Shown here: piece by piece, positions 31,203 to 40,400 of the stretch
Layout of the letters: the number at the start of each line of letters is the position of its first letter
Position numbering within the stretch: position 1 is the stretch's first letter
Source of the DNA: Clostridia bacterium
Lineage (GTDB): Bacteria; Bacillota; Clostridia; Peptostreptococcales; Caminicellaceae
Assembly (NCBI GenBank): GCA_022361035.1
Contig: JAKSBP010000411.1
Location: forward strand, 1-63,084
Reading direction: 5' to 3'
DNA: 63,084 nucleotides
Made by a program: the position numbers and the translations under genes
The notes under the pieces: generated by a model
Told to the model about the DNA's origin: nothing
The model's input: only the letters and a program-made list of their open reading frames with translations
Database searches by the model: none

Positions 31203-32240
31203 TTATGCATATAATTCCTCATATAAATCTCTCAGTTCCTTACTTTCCCTCATTATCTCTATGGATATCTTAGCATGCCCCTTTGTATAACCGTTTCCTA
31301 TTATCATTTTTGTATCCATTCCCACTCCCTCTGCTCCAAGGGCAGCCTTTGTAAAGCTTGTAGCCATACTGAAAAAATAAATCATACCATCATCCTTAGT
31401 TGATAGTATACTAGACATCTCAGTGTCAGGAACATTAACGCAGTTAATAGTTACATCTGCCATTTCTCCTCCAGTAGCTTCCTTTACTTTTTCCATGACT
31501 TCTACTGGCTTAGTAGCATCTGCCACTATATATTCATCGGCTAGATTTATTCTTTTAACTTTTTCTATACTTCTTTCACTATGACCTAGACAAATAACTT
31601 TACCGGTTACCCCAGCCCTTTTCTTTGCTTCATAAAGACACAACATACCAGATTTTCCAGCTCCACCTATCACAAGGACTGTGTCTCCAGGTTGAACAAG
31701 CTTTGCAGTTTGGGCCGGTGCCCCAGCAACATCCAGTACCGATAGTGCCAGGTTTTCAGGCATATCATTGGGTATTATGGCATATATGCCACTTTCAAAG
31801 AGAATGGCCTTTCCTTCTATGTCTACTTGGTCAATATTCTTTCTTACTTCCTTTATACTGTCAATCCTAAGGGGGGTAAGTGATAGGGATACTAATGTGG
31901 CAATCTTATCTCCCACCCTTAAATCAGTTTTCCCTTCTAGGTGGGAACCAATCTTTTCTATAGTACCTATAAGCATACCACCAGAACCAGTTACAGGATT
32001 GTGATGTTTACCTCGTTTAGATACTATGTCAACCATTATTTCCTTGATTCTTTCTACATCGTTTTCAGCCTGGTCCTTGATTTGAGTAAAACTGGCAGAA
32101 TCAATATTAAGTGTTTGAACATTAATCAGTATTTCATTGTCGTAGATATCCATATTGTTATCAATTTTCCACGCTGGCTGAGGTAATGTCCCCTTCGGTT
32201 CAATTACTCTGTGCGTACCAAATTTACAGCCCTTTTTCAT
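31203..32240 (-). CDS. kdd: L-erythro-3,5-diaminohexanoate dehydrogenase
   Basis: 345 residues. It oxidatively deaminates 3,5-diaminohexanoate to 5-amino-3-oxohexanoate with NAD(P), the step after the 5,6-aminomutase. Medium-chain dehydrogenase-like fold with a Rossmann motif VLVIGGAGKSG (about 188-198). N-terminus GCKFGTHRVIEPKGTLPQPA is typical of Kdd. Start codon with GGGGG/AGAT spacing upstream. It is the promoter-proximal gene, 69 bp downstream of a sigma-54 promoter. Confidence 0.93.
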   Translation of the reverse strand: MKKGCKFGTHRVIEPKGTLPQPAWKIDNNMDIYDNEILINVQTLNIDSASFTQIKDQAENDVERIKEIMVDIVSKRGKHHNPVTGSGGMLIGTIEKIGSHLEGKTDLRVGDKIATLVSLSLTPLRIDSIKEVRKNIDQVDIEGKAILFESGIYAIIPNDMPENLALSVLDVAGAPAQTAKLVQPGDTVLVIGGAGKSGMLCLYEAKKRAGVTGKVICLGHSERSIEKVKRINLADEYIVADATKPVEVMEKVKEATGGEMADVTINCVNVPDTEMSSILSTKDDGMIYFFSMATSFTKAALGAEGVGMDTKMIIGNGYTKGHAKISIEIMRESKELRDLYEELYA

Positions 32241-32308
32241 CTTTGCATACCCCCATATATTATTTTATTATGGTAATACCATGTAATTTAATTCTGTTAT
32301 TTGTTAAA

Positions 32309-32324
32309 TGCAAGTATTATGCCA
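32309..32324 (-). promoter_or_regulatory. Sigma-54 (-24/-12) promoter of the kdd-kam operon
   Basis: Minus-strand TGGCAT-AATAC-TTGCA matches the sigma-54 consensus TGGCAC-N5-TTGCW, with GG and GC exactly 10 nt apart. It lies ~70 bp upstream of the kdd ATG and beside a gene for a sigma-54-dependent activator. Predicted start near 32298. A partial dyad (TGCC-N7-GGCA region, about 32450-32475) ~140 bp upstream could be an activator site. Confidence 0.85.
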
Positions 32325-32476
32325 TATATTTTTATATTAGGTTTAAGCTTAAGATTAGACATATTAATGTACCCTTTAGATAGTAACTTCCCAGCCTTTA
32401 TTAATATTTGCAAAAGTATTAAAATTATTAATCTACTTTAAGTTTCTAAACACCCATGCCGAATTTTGGGCACCCC

Positions 32477-33880
32477 CTAGATGTTAACATCTATTTTTAA
32501 TTTTTTCATCTTATACTGCAACGTTTGTCTAGGGATTTTAAGTAAGGAGGCTGCCTGGCTGATATTATTATGGTTCTTTAATAGGGCCTCCCTTACCATC
32601 CTCCTTTCAAAGTTTTCTAGGGCATCCTTTAGAGGAAGATTTTCTTTTAAGGCTTCTGTTCCCATGTTCCTATGGAACCTGATTAGGGACTTAGGAAGAT
32701 ATTCTAAGGTTATCATATCTCCATCTATGATATTAAGAGCCCTTTCAATAACGTGTTCAAGTTCCCTTATATTCCCCGGCCAATCATAGCTTTGAAAAAT
32801 AGATGCTACTTCTCCAGATATTCCCTTGACATTCCTATATATTCTTTTATTATATTTTTTTATAAAGTGCTCTGTTAATAGGGGAATATCCTCCTTCCTA
32901 TCCTTTAAGTCCGGTATATCTATAGTAATTGTACTGATTCTATAGTATAAATCCTTCCTTAAGCTCCCCTTCTTGATGGCTATCTCAGGGTCTACATTTG
33001 TTGCAGCGATGATTCTCACGTCTACCTTAGTTGTATTTATATCTCCGATTCTCCTGATTCTGCCATCCTGCAGAACTCTTAACAGTTTTGCTTGAAGTTC
33101 AAGGGACATTGAATTTATCTCATCTAAAAATAAGGTTCCCCCATGGGCCAATTCGAATAAACCGGGTCTATCATATGCATCTGTAAAACCTCCTTTAACC
33201 GTACCAAATAGTATTCCTTCAAGTAAATTTGCCGGCAAGGCTGCACAATTTTGTGCAACAAATGATTTATTCCTTCTTCTTCCCCCATTGTGTATTGCCT
33301 GTACCAAAAGTTCTTTACCAGTACCGGTGTTACCGTAAATCAGTATGGGAGAAGAGGACATCGCTACCTTTACTCCTATGGATTTAATCTTAAGTATTTC
33401 TCTACTATTTCCAATTATGTCTTCAAAGGTATATTTTACTTCATCGCTTTTTATACCTTCCCTATTTTTCCCCCCATGTATTTGATTCTGTAGGTCTATA
33501 AGTTTTTCTGACAAAGCCTTAACGTCAGTGATATTCCTAGATATCTCAATTGCACCAACAATTTCACCACTATCCTTTATAGGAAAGGTGGAATTTATGG
33601 TTGTTATTTTTTTATTTCTATAGTTAGTGTAGGTCTGCTCAACATTGTATATAGGTATTCCCGTTCTAAGAACCCTAAAGGTGAAGCTTGTCTGCTCCTC
33701 TAAGGATGGATAGACATGAAATAAATGTTTTCCGATTACGTCTCCCCTATTTATATCATCCACAATAGCCGAAGCCCTATTACAATAGACTAGCTTTCCA
33801 TCCTTGTTTATGATTTGAATACCATCACTAACATAGTCTAGGATTATATCAATATTTTTTTGGTTTAATAGGTTTTCCAT
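32477..33880 (-). CDS. PAS-domain sigma-54-dependent transcriptional activator
   Basis: 467 residues. PAS-type sensor (about 8-120: SDGIQIINKDGKLVYCN). AAA+ domain about 150-385 with Walker A GNTGTGKE (183-190), the sigma-54 contact loop GGFTDA (230-235, a variant of GAFTGA that keeps the Phe-Thr), and Walker B GGTLFLDEIN (247-256). Fis-type HTH at the C-terminus (NNISQAASLLKIPRQTLQYKMKKL). It lies immediately upstream of, and collinear with, the kdd-kam genes, whose promoter is sigma-54 type, so it is very likely their activator. The ligand sensed by PAS is unknown. Confidence 0.93.
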   Translation of the reverse strand: MENLLNQKNIDIILDYVSDGIQIINKDGKLVYCNRASAIVDDINRGDVIGKHLFHVYPSLEEQTSFTFRVLRTGIPIYNVEQTYTNYRNKKITTINSTFPIKDSGEIVGAIEISRNITDVKALSEKLIDLQNQIHGGKNREGIKSDEVKYTFEDIIGNSREILKIKSIGVKVAMSSSPILIYGNTGTGKELLVQAIHNGGRRRNKSFVAQNCAALPANLLEGILFGTVKGGFTDAYDRPGLFELAHGGTLFLDEINSMSLELQAKLLRVLQDGRIRRIGDINTTKVDVRIIAATNVDPEIAIKKGSLRKDLYYRISTITIDIPDLKDRKEDIPLLTEHFIKKYNKRIYRNVKGISGEVASIFQSYDWPGNIRELEHVIERALNIIDGDMITLEYLPKSLIRFHRNMGTEALKENLPLKDALENFERRMVREALLKNHNNISQAASLLKIPRQTLQYKMKKLKIDVNI

Positions 33881-33941
33881 ATTTTCCTCCTCCTTTCATG
33901 CCAGTTTTTCAGCCATCAATGCCAAAAATTCGTCATAGGGG

Positions 33942-33966
33942 TCAAAAGAAAGGCGACCAAAGTCGC
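33942..33966 (-). terminator. Terminator after the ArgRS-like gene
   Basis: Minus strand GCGAC-TTTG-GTCGC (33966-33953), then CTTTCTTTT. It separates the argS-like gene from the sigma-54 activator. Confidence 0.6.
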
Positions 33967-33986
33967 TTCAAATAACTTTATGGTTG

Positions 33987-35156
33987 CTACATTCTTTCGT
34001 AAACAGGAACCTCAAGTATAGTTAATATTTCCTCTATAAGTATTTTAAGATTGCTCAAAAGCTTTAATAGTGTCCTGAGTCTTTCATGGCTCAATTGCCT
34101 AAATAAGGTGGAAGAATTTATCCTGTAGAAAATCTCACTTAGTTCATTAACATATTTTATAAGCCTATAGGGTTGATTTTGATTTATAGAGTCCATTATT
34201 ACAGTTTTAAAGTCTGCCATTTTTTTTAGGAGTTCATTTTCTAAGACATTTATTAACTTCTCATTAAACTCCCCTATATTTTCTACATCAATACCTTCCT
34301 TTTTCAATAGTTTTATTATGGAACCTATTCTACTATAGGGGTATTGGATATATCTCAGGTTATCCCTAGTCAGTTCTATGACGGCTTCATTGGTTAATAC
34401 CTCATTTGCAAGGGTATATTTAATCCTATCAATTCCTAGGCCATTTATTACATCTATTAAGGTAGGATTATATACCTCAATCCCGTTTCTATATATCCTT
34501 ACACCTTCTACTATAAATCTTCTCCCATCAATATTTGTGAACAGTCCTTGGGCTAAGGAAGAACAAAAAGTAATACTATCCCTCAATTCTTCTTCATCTA
34601 AGGTCACTTCAACATCTTTAAAGTTGGACATGAGATACTTAATACTTAAGTCATCATCATAATCCTTTATCAGCACTATCCTTCTAACTTTATATCCTGC
34701 AAAGCTATATATATTTCCCAAATAGTACATATTCATAAAGACTCTAAAACCTTGTAAAGTGAGGATATTCCTTGACCTTTCTAAAATTATAGATATCTTT
34801 ATATTTTTCTTATCAATTTCTAATTCCTTAAAATCTCTATCCTCTATCATTTTCAAATGTTCTTTTATCAAACTTTCTTTTTTTATATAAAAATTAATGA
34901 AACCTGAGCCCATAACCCTTATATCCTCTATAAAATCATATCTGTCTATGAGCCTATTATTTATCTTATTTGCTAATTCAAGGGGATTCATATTTACCTT
35001 ACCAGCCAATTTCATGGCAATATTTGAAGAAAAGTCCCCGAAGTCCTTTTTCCTTGGAATTTGGATATCCACTTCTTCAATATTTAAAGCTGCATTTGTC
35101 ACTTCATGGCTAGCTTCCATTAAAATCTTTTTTAGCTTACGTTTAATTTTTATCAC
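33987..35156 (-). CDS. Degenerate arginyl-tRNA synthetase paralogue lacking the HIGH motif
   Basis: 389 residues versus about 550-560 for ArgRS. Residues 1-100 match the ArgRS N-terminal (Add-1) domain (KKDFGDFSSNIAMKLA, GSGFINFYI). Residues 120-170 align to the catalytic N-half, but the HxGH signature is replaced by LQGF (134-137), and the usual KFKTR/KMSKS region and part of the Rossmann core are missing. The C-terminal ~150 residues match the anticodon-binding DALR domain (YIQYPYSRIGSIIKLLK). It follows a ywiB (DUF1934) gene, the usual partner of argS in Firmicutes, so it sits at the canonical argS locus. It cannot form arginyl-adenylate as read, so it is either a repurposed tRNA-binding paralogue or a decaying gene, although its frame is intact. 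Confidence 0.8.
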   Translation of the reverse strand: MIKIKRKLKKILMEASHEVTNAALNIEEVDIQIPRKKDFGDFSSNIAMKLAGKVNMNPLELANKINNRLIDRYDFIEDIRVMGSGFINFYIKKESLIKEHLKMIEDRDFKELEIDKKNIKISIILERSRNILTLQGFRVFMNMYYLGNIYSFAGYKVRRIVLIKDYDDDLSIKYLMSNFKDVEVTLDEEELRDSITFCSSLAQGLFTNIDGRRFIVEGVRIYRNGIEVYNPTLIDVINGLGIDRIKYTLANEVLTNEAVIELTRDNLRYIQYPYSRIGSIIKLLKKEGIDVENIGEFNEKLINVLENELLKKMADFKTVIMDSINQNQPYRLIKYVNELSEIFYRINSSTLFRQLSHERLRTLLKLLSNLKILIEEILTILEVPVYERM

Positions 35157-35169
35157 TCCATATTGGTTA

Positions 35170-35586
35170 CTACATTATTTCTATATCTAACTTATTAGTT
35201 CCCTCGGAAAGGCCTTGAAGGCTCATTCTATATTCTAAGGATATAGTACCCTTTTCTTCCTGATTAATATCAAACTCTAATTTTTTAGTCAATATCTCCA
35301 TTCTAAAGTTGCCATAGGGTGTGCTGTAATTTGTAACATGCCTTTTTCCCTTTTCAAATACCAACTGAGATGTGGCATTGCCAAATCTTTTCATTTCAAT
35401 TTTATCATCGGTAATCTTTAAAGTAGTAGTACAACCTTCCATTCCCGAAAGTTCAGATTCTTCATAAACTAGATACTTTGCATTATTCTTATTATATACC
35501 TTACCTTCCGTTATAAGTTCAATAACATCCTCCTGTGCACCTGAGGGCAACTGTGTCCCCTTTATCTTTAGTATTACATCTTTCAT
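35170..35586 (-). CDS. ywiB: DUF1934 (YwiB-like) lipocalin-fold protein
   Basis: 138 residues, no signal peptide. Small beta-barrel type sequence (DVILKIKGTQLPSGAQEDVIELITEGKVY ... in order, then GMEGCTTTLKITDD, and NYSTPYGNFRMEILT). Ends 13 bp before the ArgRS-like gene, the same order as ywiB-argS of Bacillus. Function is not known. Confidence 0.85.
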   Translation of the reverse strand: MKDVILKIKGTQLPSGAQEDVIELITEGKVYNKNNAKYLVYEESELSGMEGCTTTLKITDDKIEMKRFGNATSQLVFEKGKRHVTNYSTPYGNFRMEILTKKLEFDINQEEKGTISLEYRMSLQGLSEGTNKLDIEIM

Positions 35587-35633
35587 ATATTGAAACCTCC
35601 AGTTATAGCCTCTAGCCTTTAATGACTAGCAGT

Positions 35634-36740
35634 CTATTTATCATCATATCTTTCTAGGGCAAGTTCTATTAGCTTATTTATAAGTTTATCATAGGGCAAT
35701 CCTGTTTTTTGCCACAGTAGGGGATACATGCTGTATTTTGTAAATCCTGGCATTGTATTTACTTCGTTAATATATACCCTATTTGTTCCTCTTTCCAAGA
35801 AAAAATCTATCCTTGATAATCCACTGCAATCTAGAGCTCTATATGCAGTTACAGCCATCTGTCTTATTTCATCAGATTTATTTTTAGGGATATCTGCTGG
35901 AATTATGAGTTTTGATTTACCCTCGTCAAAATATTTGGCTTCGTAATTGTAAAACTCATGGGATGGTATAATTTCTCCCACAACAGAGGCTAAGGGCTCA
36001 TCGTTACCTAGTACTCCACATTCTATCTCTCTACAGGATATACTTCTTTCAACTAATATCTTTCTATCATATTTTGCTGCTCCATTTAAACCCTTAATTA
36101 GTTCATCCCTAGAGCAAGCCTTTGTAATTCCCAAACTGGAACCAAGATTTGAAGGCTTAATAAATACAGGATATTCAAATTTTTTTTCTATTATGGAAAT
36201 GTACTCATGGATATAAGCCTTTAACCTATTCCTTAATACCACAAAATATTCTACAACATTTAATCCAACTAATTCAAATATTTTTTTCGCATATATCTTA
36301 TCCATGCATAGAGCAGATGCTAAGACTCCTGCACCTACATAGGGTATATCAGCCATTTCTAAAAGCCCCTGTATAGTTCCATCCTCTCCATAGGGACCAT
36401 GAAGGACTGGAAATACAACATCTATCTTATTTTCTAGCCCTGGAGGAATTACATCAGAAATATCATATTCTTTTTTCCCAACAGGAATAATGGAAAAGGC
36501 ATTTTCCTTGGGCCTATCCTTTAGTAGTTTATTTGATATATGCTCCCATTCACCACTCTCTATCTTCTCTATAGGTCCATTATATATCATCCAACTGCCT
36601 TCTTTAGTTATACCAATAGGAACTACATTATATTTCTTTTCATCTATGGCTTTGATTATAGATGTGGCAGACATGAGAGATATTTCATGTTCAGCAGATT
36701 TCCCTCCAAAAACAACCCCTATATTTATTTTTCTAGTCAT
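35634..36740 (-). CDS. ddl: D-alanine--D-alanine ligase
   Basis: 368 residues. ATP-grasp enzyme joining two D-Ala for peptidoglycan precursors in the cytoplasm. N-terminal VVFGGKSAEHEISLMSA, ATP-binding FIKPSNLGSSLGITKA, omega-loop EFYNYEAKY (the Tyr that favours D-Ala over D-lactate, unlike VanA types), and Mg-binding FFLERGTNRVYINEVNTMPG. ATG start. The gene is transcribed toward ywiB, about 47 bp away. Confidence 0.95.
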   Translation of the reverse strand: MTRKINIGVVFGGKSAEHEISLMSATSIIKAIDEKKYNVVPIGITKEGSWMIYNGPIEKIESGEWEHISNKLLKDRPKENAFSIIPVGKKEYDISDVIPPGLENKIDVVFPVLHGPYGEDGTIQGLLEMADIPYVGAGVLASALCMDKIYAKKIFELVGLNVVEYFVVLRNRLKAYIHEYISIIEKKFEYPVFIKPSNLGSSLGITKACSRDELIKGLNGAAKYDRKILVERSISCREIECGVLGNDEPLASVVGEIIPSHEFYNYEAKYFDEGKSKLIIPADIPKNKSDEIRQMAVTAYRALDCSGLSRIDFFLERGTNRVYINEVNTMPGFTKYSMYPLLWQKTGLPYDKLINKLIELALERYDDK

Positions 36741-37182
36741 ATTATTTCTACCTCCACTATAAATTCACAACTCATATTTAACAGTCTACAGTCTTTAGCA
36801 TAAGCTAAAGGGATTCTCAGGGGTTTATATCGTAACTTAAATCATGAATAACACATTTATAGATAACTAACATTTAGGATGAACTTGAAAGAATTCAGTT
36901 GCATTTTCTACATTTTTTCCTTTCAAATTTATTAATCTATCAAGTTGGTTATCTATACACATATTAAAGACCTTAAAGCTTTACTCTAATAATCTTCAAC
37001 TATATATATTCTTATTCTATAATTATTAATTTTATTATTCAAATGTTTTTTTCTACTCGATACTAAACGATGGAAAAATATAGGAATTAGCCCCATAACT
37101 CCGAGAGCTAAACCATAGGCTTAGATGGCTTCCTGTCCTTTGACCTTTCACAGCATAGCCTTGCACAGAATTACCCTTATCT
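36741..37182. other. Intergenic region with a G+C-richer structured patch
   Basis: About 440 bp without a gene. 37,090-37,175 stands out against its surroundings by higher G+C and short complementary arms on the minus strand (CCAT/ATGG, CTAAG/TTTAG region). This could be a leader RNA of ddl, but I recognise no riboswitch. At 36,790-36,815 a plus-strand stretch (GCTAAAGGGATTCTCAGGGG) resembles the 3' half of the structured RNA pair at 60.4/62.9 kb. Confidence 0.35.
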
Positions 37183-37215
37183 AAAAAATTTCGAGGCCTA
37201 AACCTCGAAATTTTT
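37183..37215 (-). terminator. Terminator of sleB-ypeB
   Basis: AAATTTCGAGG (37186-37196) with CCTCGAAATTT (37203-37213), 6-nt loop, with a T run on the minus strand. It overlaps the ypeB stop codon. Confidence 0.8.
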
Positions 37216-38581
37216 AAATCATCAATGTACCATTTTCACGTTTTATAAGCTTGAGTATCTTTTCTTCTGCCCCCGTTTCAGCATTTATGTATATAAAAAA
37301 GGTATCTCCCTTATACTTTGTTTCAAATTCGTAGCAAAAAATCTCCTTGAGATATGGAGTAGGTATGTAGCAAAGTCTTGGTTTTTCTGAGTTTTCAACC
37401 CTTATGCTTACTTTTTCCTTAGCCTCTTCTGGAGTTAGTTTAGGCTCTGGAATATTCCTGTTGTAATTTGATATAAGAAATTTTGTACTATCAAAGCCTA
37501 CTATGGCACCATTATCTAGGGCTACCTTTAATTTTATCAGATCTGGATAGATTACAACATCATCCTCCACATATACATAATTTAATACCAATACGTTATT
37601 AGTAGCTAAACTAAAGGTTGGTTTCATATTTTTAAAGCCCTTCTCTTCTAAAAATTTAGAGGCCAGCTTTACTGCTTGGGGACGGGATATATTGCTTTCC
37701 TTTACTTCTCTGTTATTTAGCATCAATACAGGCCTTCCTCCAACTTTACTAATATCAATGTAAATTGGATTTTGCTTATCTCCGCCCTTATTTTCAGGCT
37801 TTAATGTAAAGCTATAGGTGTTAATCTTCGTGTCATTTTCTTCACTTCTACTTGTTTCTTCTACTGTTCCACCACCAACAAATTCAATTGCCCTCTTCCT
37901 TGCTTCTTCTTCACTTACTTTTTTACCCTCTAGCCTTGGCTTCATACCTTGAATAGCATGTTCTGAAAAGGGTCCGTCATATATTAGCTCTGGATATTCC
38001 ACCATTCGTTCTTGAAATTTAACTAACCCAACCTGTATCTTGCTCTGTTCTCTTCCTTGTCTATTTAACCTCCTTGTCCCCTCTCTCCTAAGCTCTCCCT
38101 TCCATACATCATCCTTTAGGGCTTTATCGTGAAGTTCATGTAAATCTTTACCTAAATCTACTGCATAGCTTTGAAGCTTCTCCAGATTGGTAATATCCTT
38201 TTCAGAGAGCTCATCTCCCTTTAAATTTTTTGTGGATAGAGCAAAGGTATAATCCCCTACCTGATTTAAAAACTTCTCTATTCTGCTTACTTCCACATGC
38301 TTGATAGGTAATTGACATAGATTGTTTTGAGCATTGTATGCGTTCATTAAGATGTTTGAGTAAAGGATCATGTTTTCCTTTTCCTGGGATGAAACTAAGA
38401 GTTTTGATATATCCGTAGAAATCGTCTCAACACTCCCAACTAGGTCATAGAACATTCTTTGAAATTGATTATCTAGAAAGGTATAGTATTGATTCTTATC
38501 TCTAAGCTGCATTCTACCCCAAACTCCCGTTCCTATAAGAGCTATAACTAATATGAGAATTACTATATGGCTTTTTTTCAT
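37214..38581 (-). CDS. ypeB: Germination protein YpeB
   Basis: 455 residues. N-terminal TM anchor (5-22). Long helical N-terminal domain, then C-terminal PepSY-like repeats (about 215-445: VSEEEARKRAIEFVGG, ISRPQAVKLASKFLEE, LTPEEAKEKVSIRVE). YpeB is needed for assembly and stability of the cortex-lytic enzyme SleB in the spore inner membrane. It is encoded 18 bp downstream of sleB in one operon, the standard arrangement. Confidence 0.95.
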   Translation of the reverse strand: MKKSHIVILILVIALIGTGVWGRMQLRDKNQYYTFLDNQFQRMFYDLVGSVETISTDISKLLVSSQEKENMILYSNILMNAYNAQNNLCQLPIKHVEVSRIEKFLNQVGDYTFALSTKNLKGDELSEKDITNLEKLQSYAVDLGKDLHELHDKALKDDVWKGELRREGTRRLNRQGREQSKIQVGLVKFQERMVEYPELIYDGPFSEHAIQGMKPRLEGKKVSEEEARKRAIEFVGGGTVEETSRSEENDTKINTYSFTLKPENKGGDKQNPIYIDISKVGGRPVLMLNNREVKESNISRPQAVKLASKFLEEKGFKNMKPTFSLATNNVLVLNYVYVEDDVVIYPDLIKLKVALDNGAIVGFDSTKFLISNYNRNIPEPKLTPEEAKEKVSIRVENSEKPRLCYIPTPYLKEIFCYEFETKYKGDTFFIYINAETGAEEKILKLIKRENGTLMI

Positions 38582-38599
38582 CTCTTTACCTCCCTTCCA

Positions 38600-39316
38600 T
38601 TAGTCTCCAAACCAGTGTTTCCCTATTTTCACCCTTACTTTACGACTCCATATCCATTTACTTGTTGCAGTTGCTGGATTCCAATAATAGAGAGCACCAT
38701 ATGTAGGGTCCCAACCATTCATAGCATCTCTAGCCGCCCTTTTACTGCTTTCTACTGGGGCCAAATTTATTTGTCCATCGGTAACTGCCGTAAAGGCTCC
38801 CGGTTGATATATTACCCCTGCTATGGTATTGGGAAATGTAGGACTCTTTACTCTATTAAGTACTACTGCCCCTACTGCCACCTGGCCCTTATATGGTTCA
38901 CCTCTAGCCTCTCCTGTAATTGCTTTTGCTAACAAATTCAAATCTTCATTTCTAGATACGCCCCCACCTCCAGAGGCATATTGAGCCCTCGGGGCTGCCT
39001 GTTGATCTCCACCAACTCTAAATCCTAATGCTCTTAAGGTCTGTGGTCCTACTACTCCATCTACTACTAAACCATTTTTTCTCTGAAACTCTTTAACGGC
39101 TGTAAAGGTTCCTCCTCCATAGACTCCATCTATTGGCCCATCATAATATGCCCATCTTCTTAATGTTTGCTGAAGATTCCTAACATCTTGACCCCTAGAA
39201 CCCCAATAAAGGGTTTCCTGGGCCAGTGCCCTATCAAAGTAGATGTCCATTGCAAAGATGGAAATGCCAAATATCACTATAAAAATTCCGCAAACTACAG
39301 CAGTGATTCTTTTCAA
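38600..39316 (-). CDS. sleB: Spore cortex-lytic enzyme SleB
   Basis: The start is placed at TTG 39316 rather than ATG 39334, because the upstream ATG codons read GGA GGA GGT and are themselves the ribosome binding site, 6 nt from the TTG. 238 residues: signal sequence (LKRITAVVCGIFIVIFGISI), N-terminal peptidoglycan-binding domain (RGQDVRNLQQTLRRWAYY ... DGVVGPQTLRALG), and C-terminal hydrolase_2 domain (LLAKAITGEARGEPY with the catalytic Glu, GQVAVGAVVLNRV). Lytic transglycosylase that degrades muramic-delta-lactam cortex during germination. Operon with ypeB. Confidence 0.95.
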   Translation of the reverse strand: MKRITAVVCGIFIVIFGISIFAMDIYFDRALAQETLYWGSRGQDVRNLQQTLRRWAYYDGPIDGVYGGGTFTAVKEFQRKNGLVVDGVVGPQTLRALGFRVGGDQQAAPRAQYASGGGGVSRNEDLNLLAKAITGEARGEPYKGQVAVGAVVLNRVKSPTFPNTIAGVIYQPGAFTAVTDGQINLAPVESSKRAARDAMNGWDPTYGALYYWNPATATSKWIWSRKVRVKIGKHWFGD

Positions 39317-39567
39317 AATTTTACCTCCTCCCATGTTTTAGGTTCAAAACTATTTTTTGTATTAATCTACAGGTTTATTCATATAGCGTTAAAATCAACT
39401 AAGGTTGATTTTAACAGTTGTAAGCTTTAAACTCTAAATACTAGGTTTTAAAGCTGCTTCTATAGGTATTTTTAAAGTCATATATTATAAAAAGCTTTCA
39501 TTTTCTCAGTAATAAACTGGACTACGCTTTATAAAACTGTTTTTTACTTAATACATCAAAATACATT

Positions 39568-39596
39568 AAAAAAAGACGATTTAATCGTCTTTTTTA
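39568..39596 (-). terminator. Terminator of spoIIR
   Basis: AAAAAAGACGATT/TAATCGTCTTTTTT hairpin directly at the spoIIR stop codon, with T runs on both strands. Confidence 0.75.
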
Positions 39597-40256
39597 TATG
39601 CCTATTATTTTACTTAGTTTCCATTTTGATTCTTCGAAAAGTTCAACCACCTTGAATTTAAGCTTTATAGGCAGTTCTCCGTTCCTTTGTACCGAATTAT
39701 TTATCATGTCATATTCTTCCTCTGATAATACCTCCTGCAATTTGTCCTTAGTATTTTCATTAGTTAAACCCTGTTTTATATCTATGAAGCATAGTGGTGG
39801 GAATAATACACACCACCAGTTTTTTCCTCTCCCATTTCCTAGAACTATCCTTAGGGCTTCATAGTTCCCCGCAGGTAAGGTTATACTACCATAATTCTTT
39901 GTTGGGAAGCTATGTTCTTCAAGGATTATATTCACTGGATAATTAAATCCATTTTCCTTTACTTCCTCCATAGCTATTTCTTTTATGTAATCCCTATTTT
40001 CTAGTATAATTTCCCTTGCCCCACCTATGTCCTCGGCCTTAAATTTACTATCCATCTCCTTTAAAATTTTATCTCTCACTTTGAGTTTGAGGGCCTGGTC
40101 AAAGGGAGCATCGCTGTTTGCAATGACATGAAATCTTATTAAGTTTTCTTTAAAGCTTTCTCGATTCCTATAGAAATCGGAAACATAAATTGATATTAAA
40201 GATACTATAATTCCAAAAACTATTATTATTGGAATATAAATTTTTTTATTCTTCAT
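39594..40256 (-). CDS. spoIIR: Stage II sporulation protein R
   Basis: 220 residues. N-terminal TM/signal segment (7-25). Characteristic SpoIIR core: LIRFHVIANSDAPFDQALKL, SITLPAGNYEALRIVLG, GKNWWCVLFPPLCFID. Made in the forespore under sigma-F and exported to the intermembrane space, where it triggers SpoIIGA to process pro-sigma-E. Single-gene unit with its own terminator. Confidence 0.96.
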   Translation of the reverse strand: MKNKKIYIPIIIVFGIIVSLISIYVSDFYRNRESFKENLIRFHVIANSDAPFDQALKLKVRDKILKEMDSKFKAEDIGGAREIILENRDYIKEIAMEEVKENGFNYPVNIILEEHSFPTKNYGSITLPAGNYEALRIVLGNGRGKNWWCVLFPPLCFIDIKQGLTNENTKDKLQEVLSEEEYDMINNSVQRNGELPIKLKFKVVELFEESKWKLSKIIGI

Positions 40257-40400
40257 AATAATTCCCCCCGTTTGCTATGTTTTAAATTTAATTTAAAATA
40301 TTCTACTGATTATCTGGATTCATTAAAAGTATTAACAAAAAGGGGAATTTTTAAACGAAAATGTTATTTTTTTGATGTGGTAATTTTTGCTTTAAATATT

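Noticed and set aside
33890..33935. A second sigma-54 promoter upstream of the activator (TTGGCAT repeats)
   Set aside because: The GG/GC spacing does not fit the -24/-12 pattern; only the kdd upstream element does.
36790..36815. Possible third copy of the structured RNA
   Set aside because: Only the 3' half resembles the family; the 5' half would overlap the ddl start region and is absent, so it was not called as an RNA.
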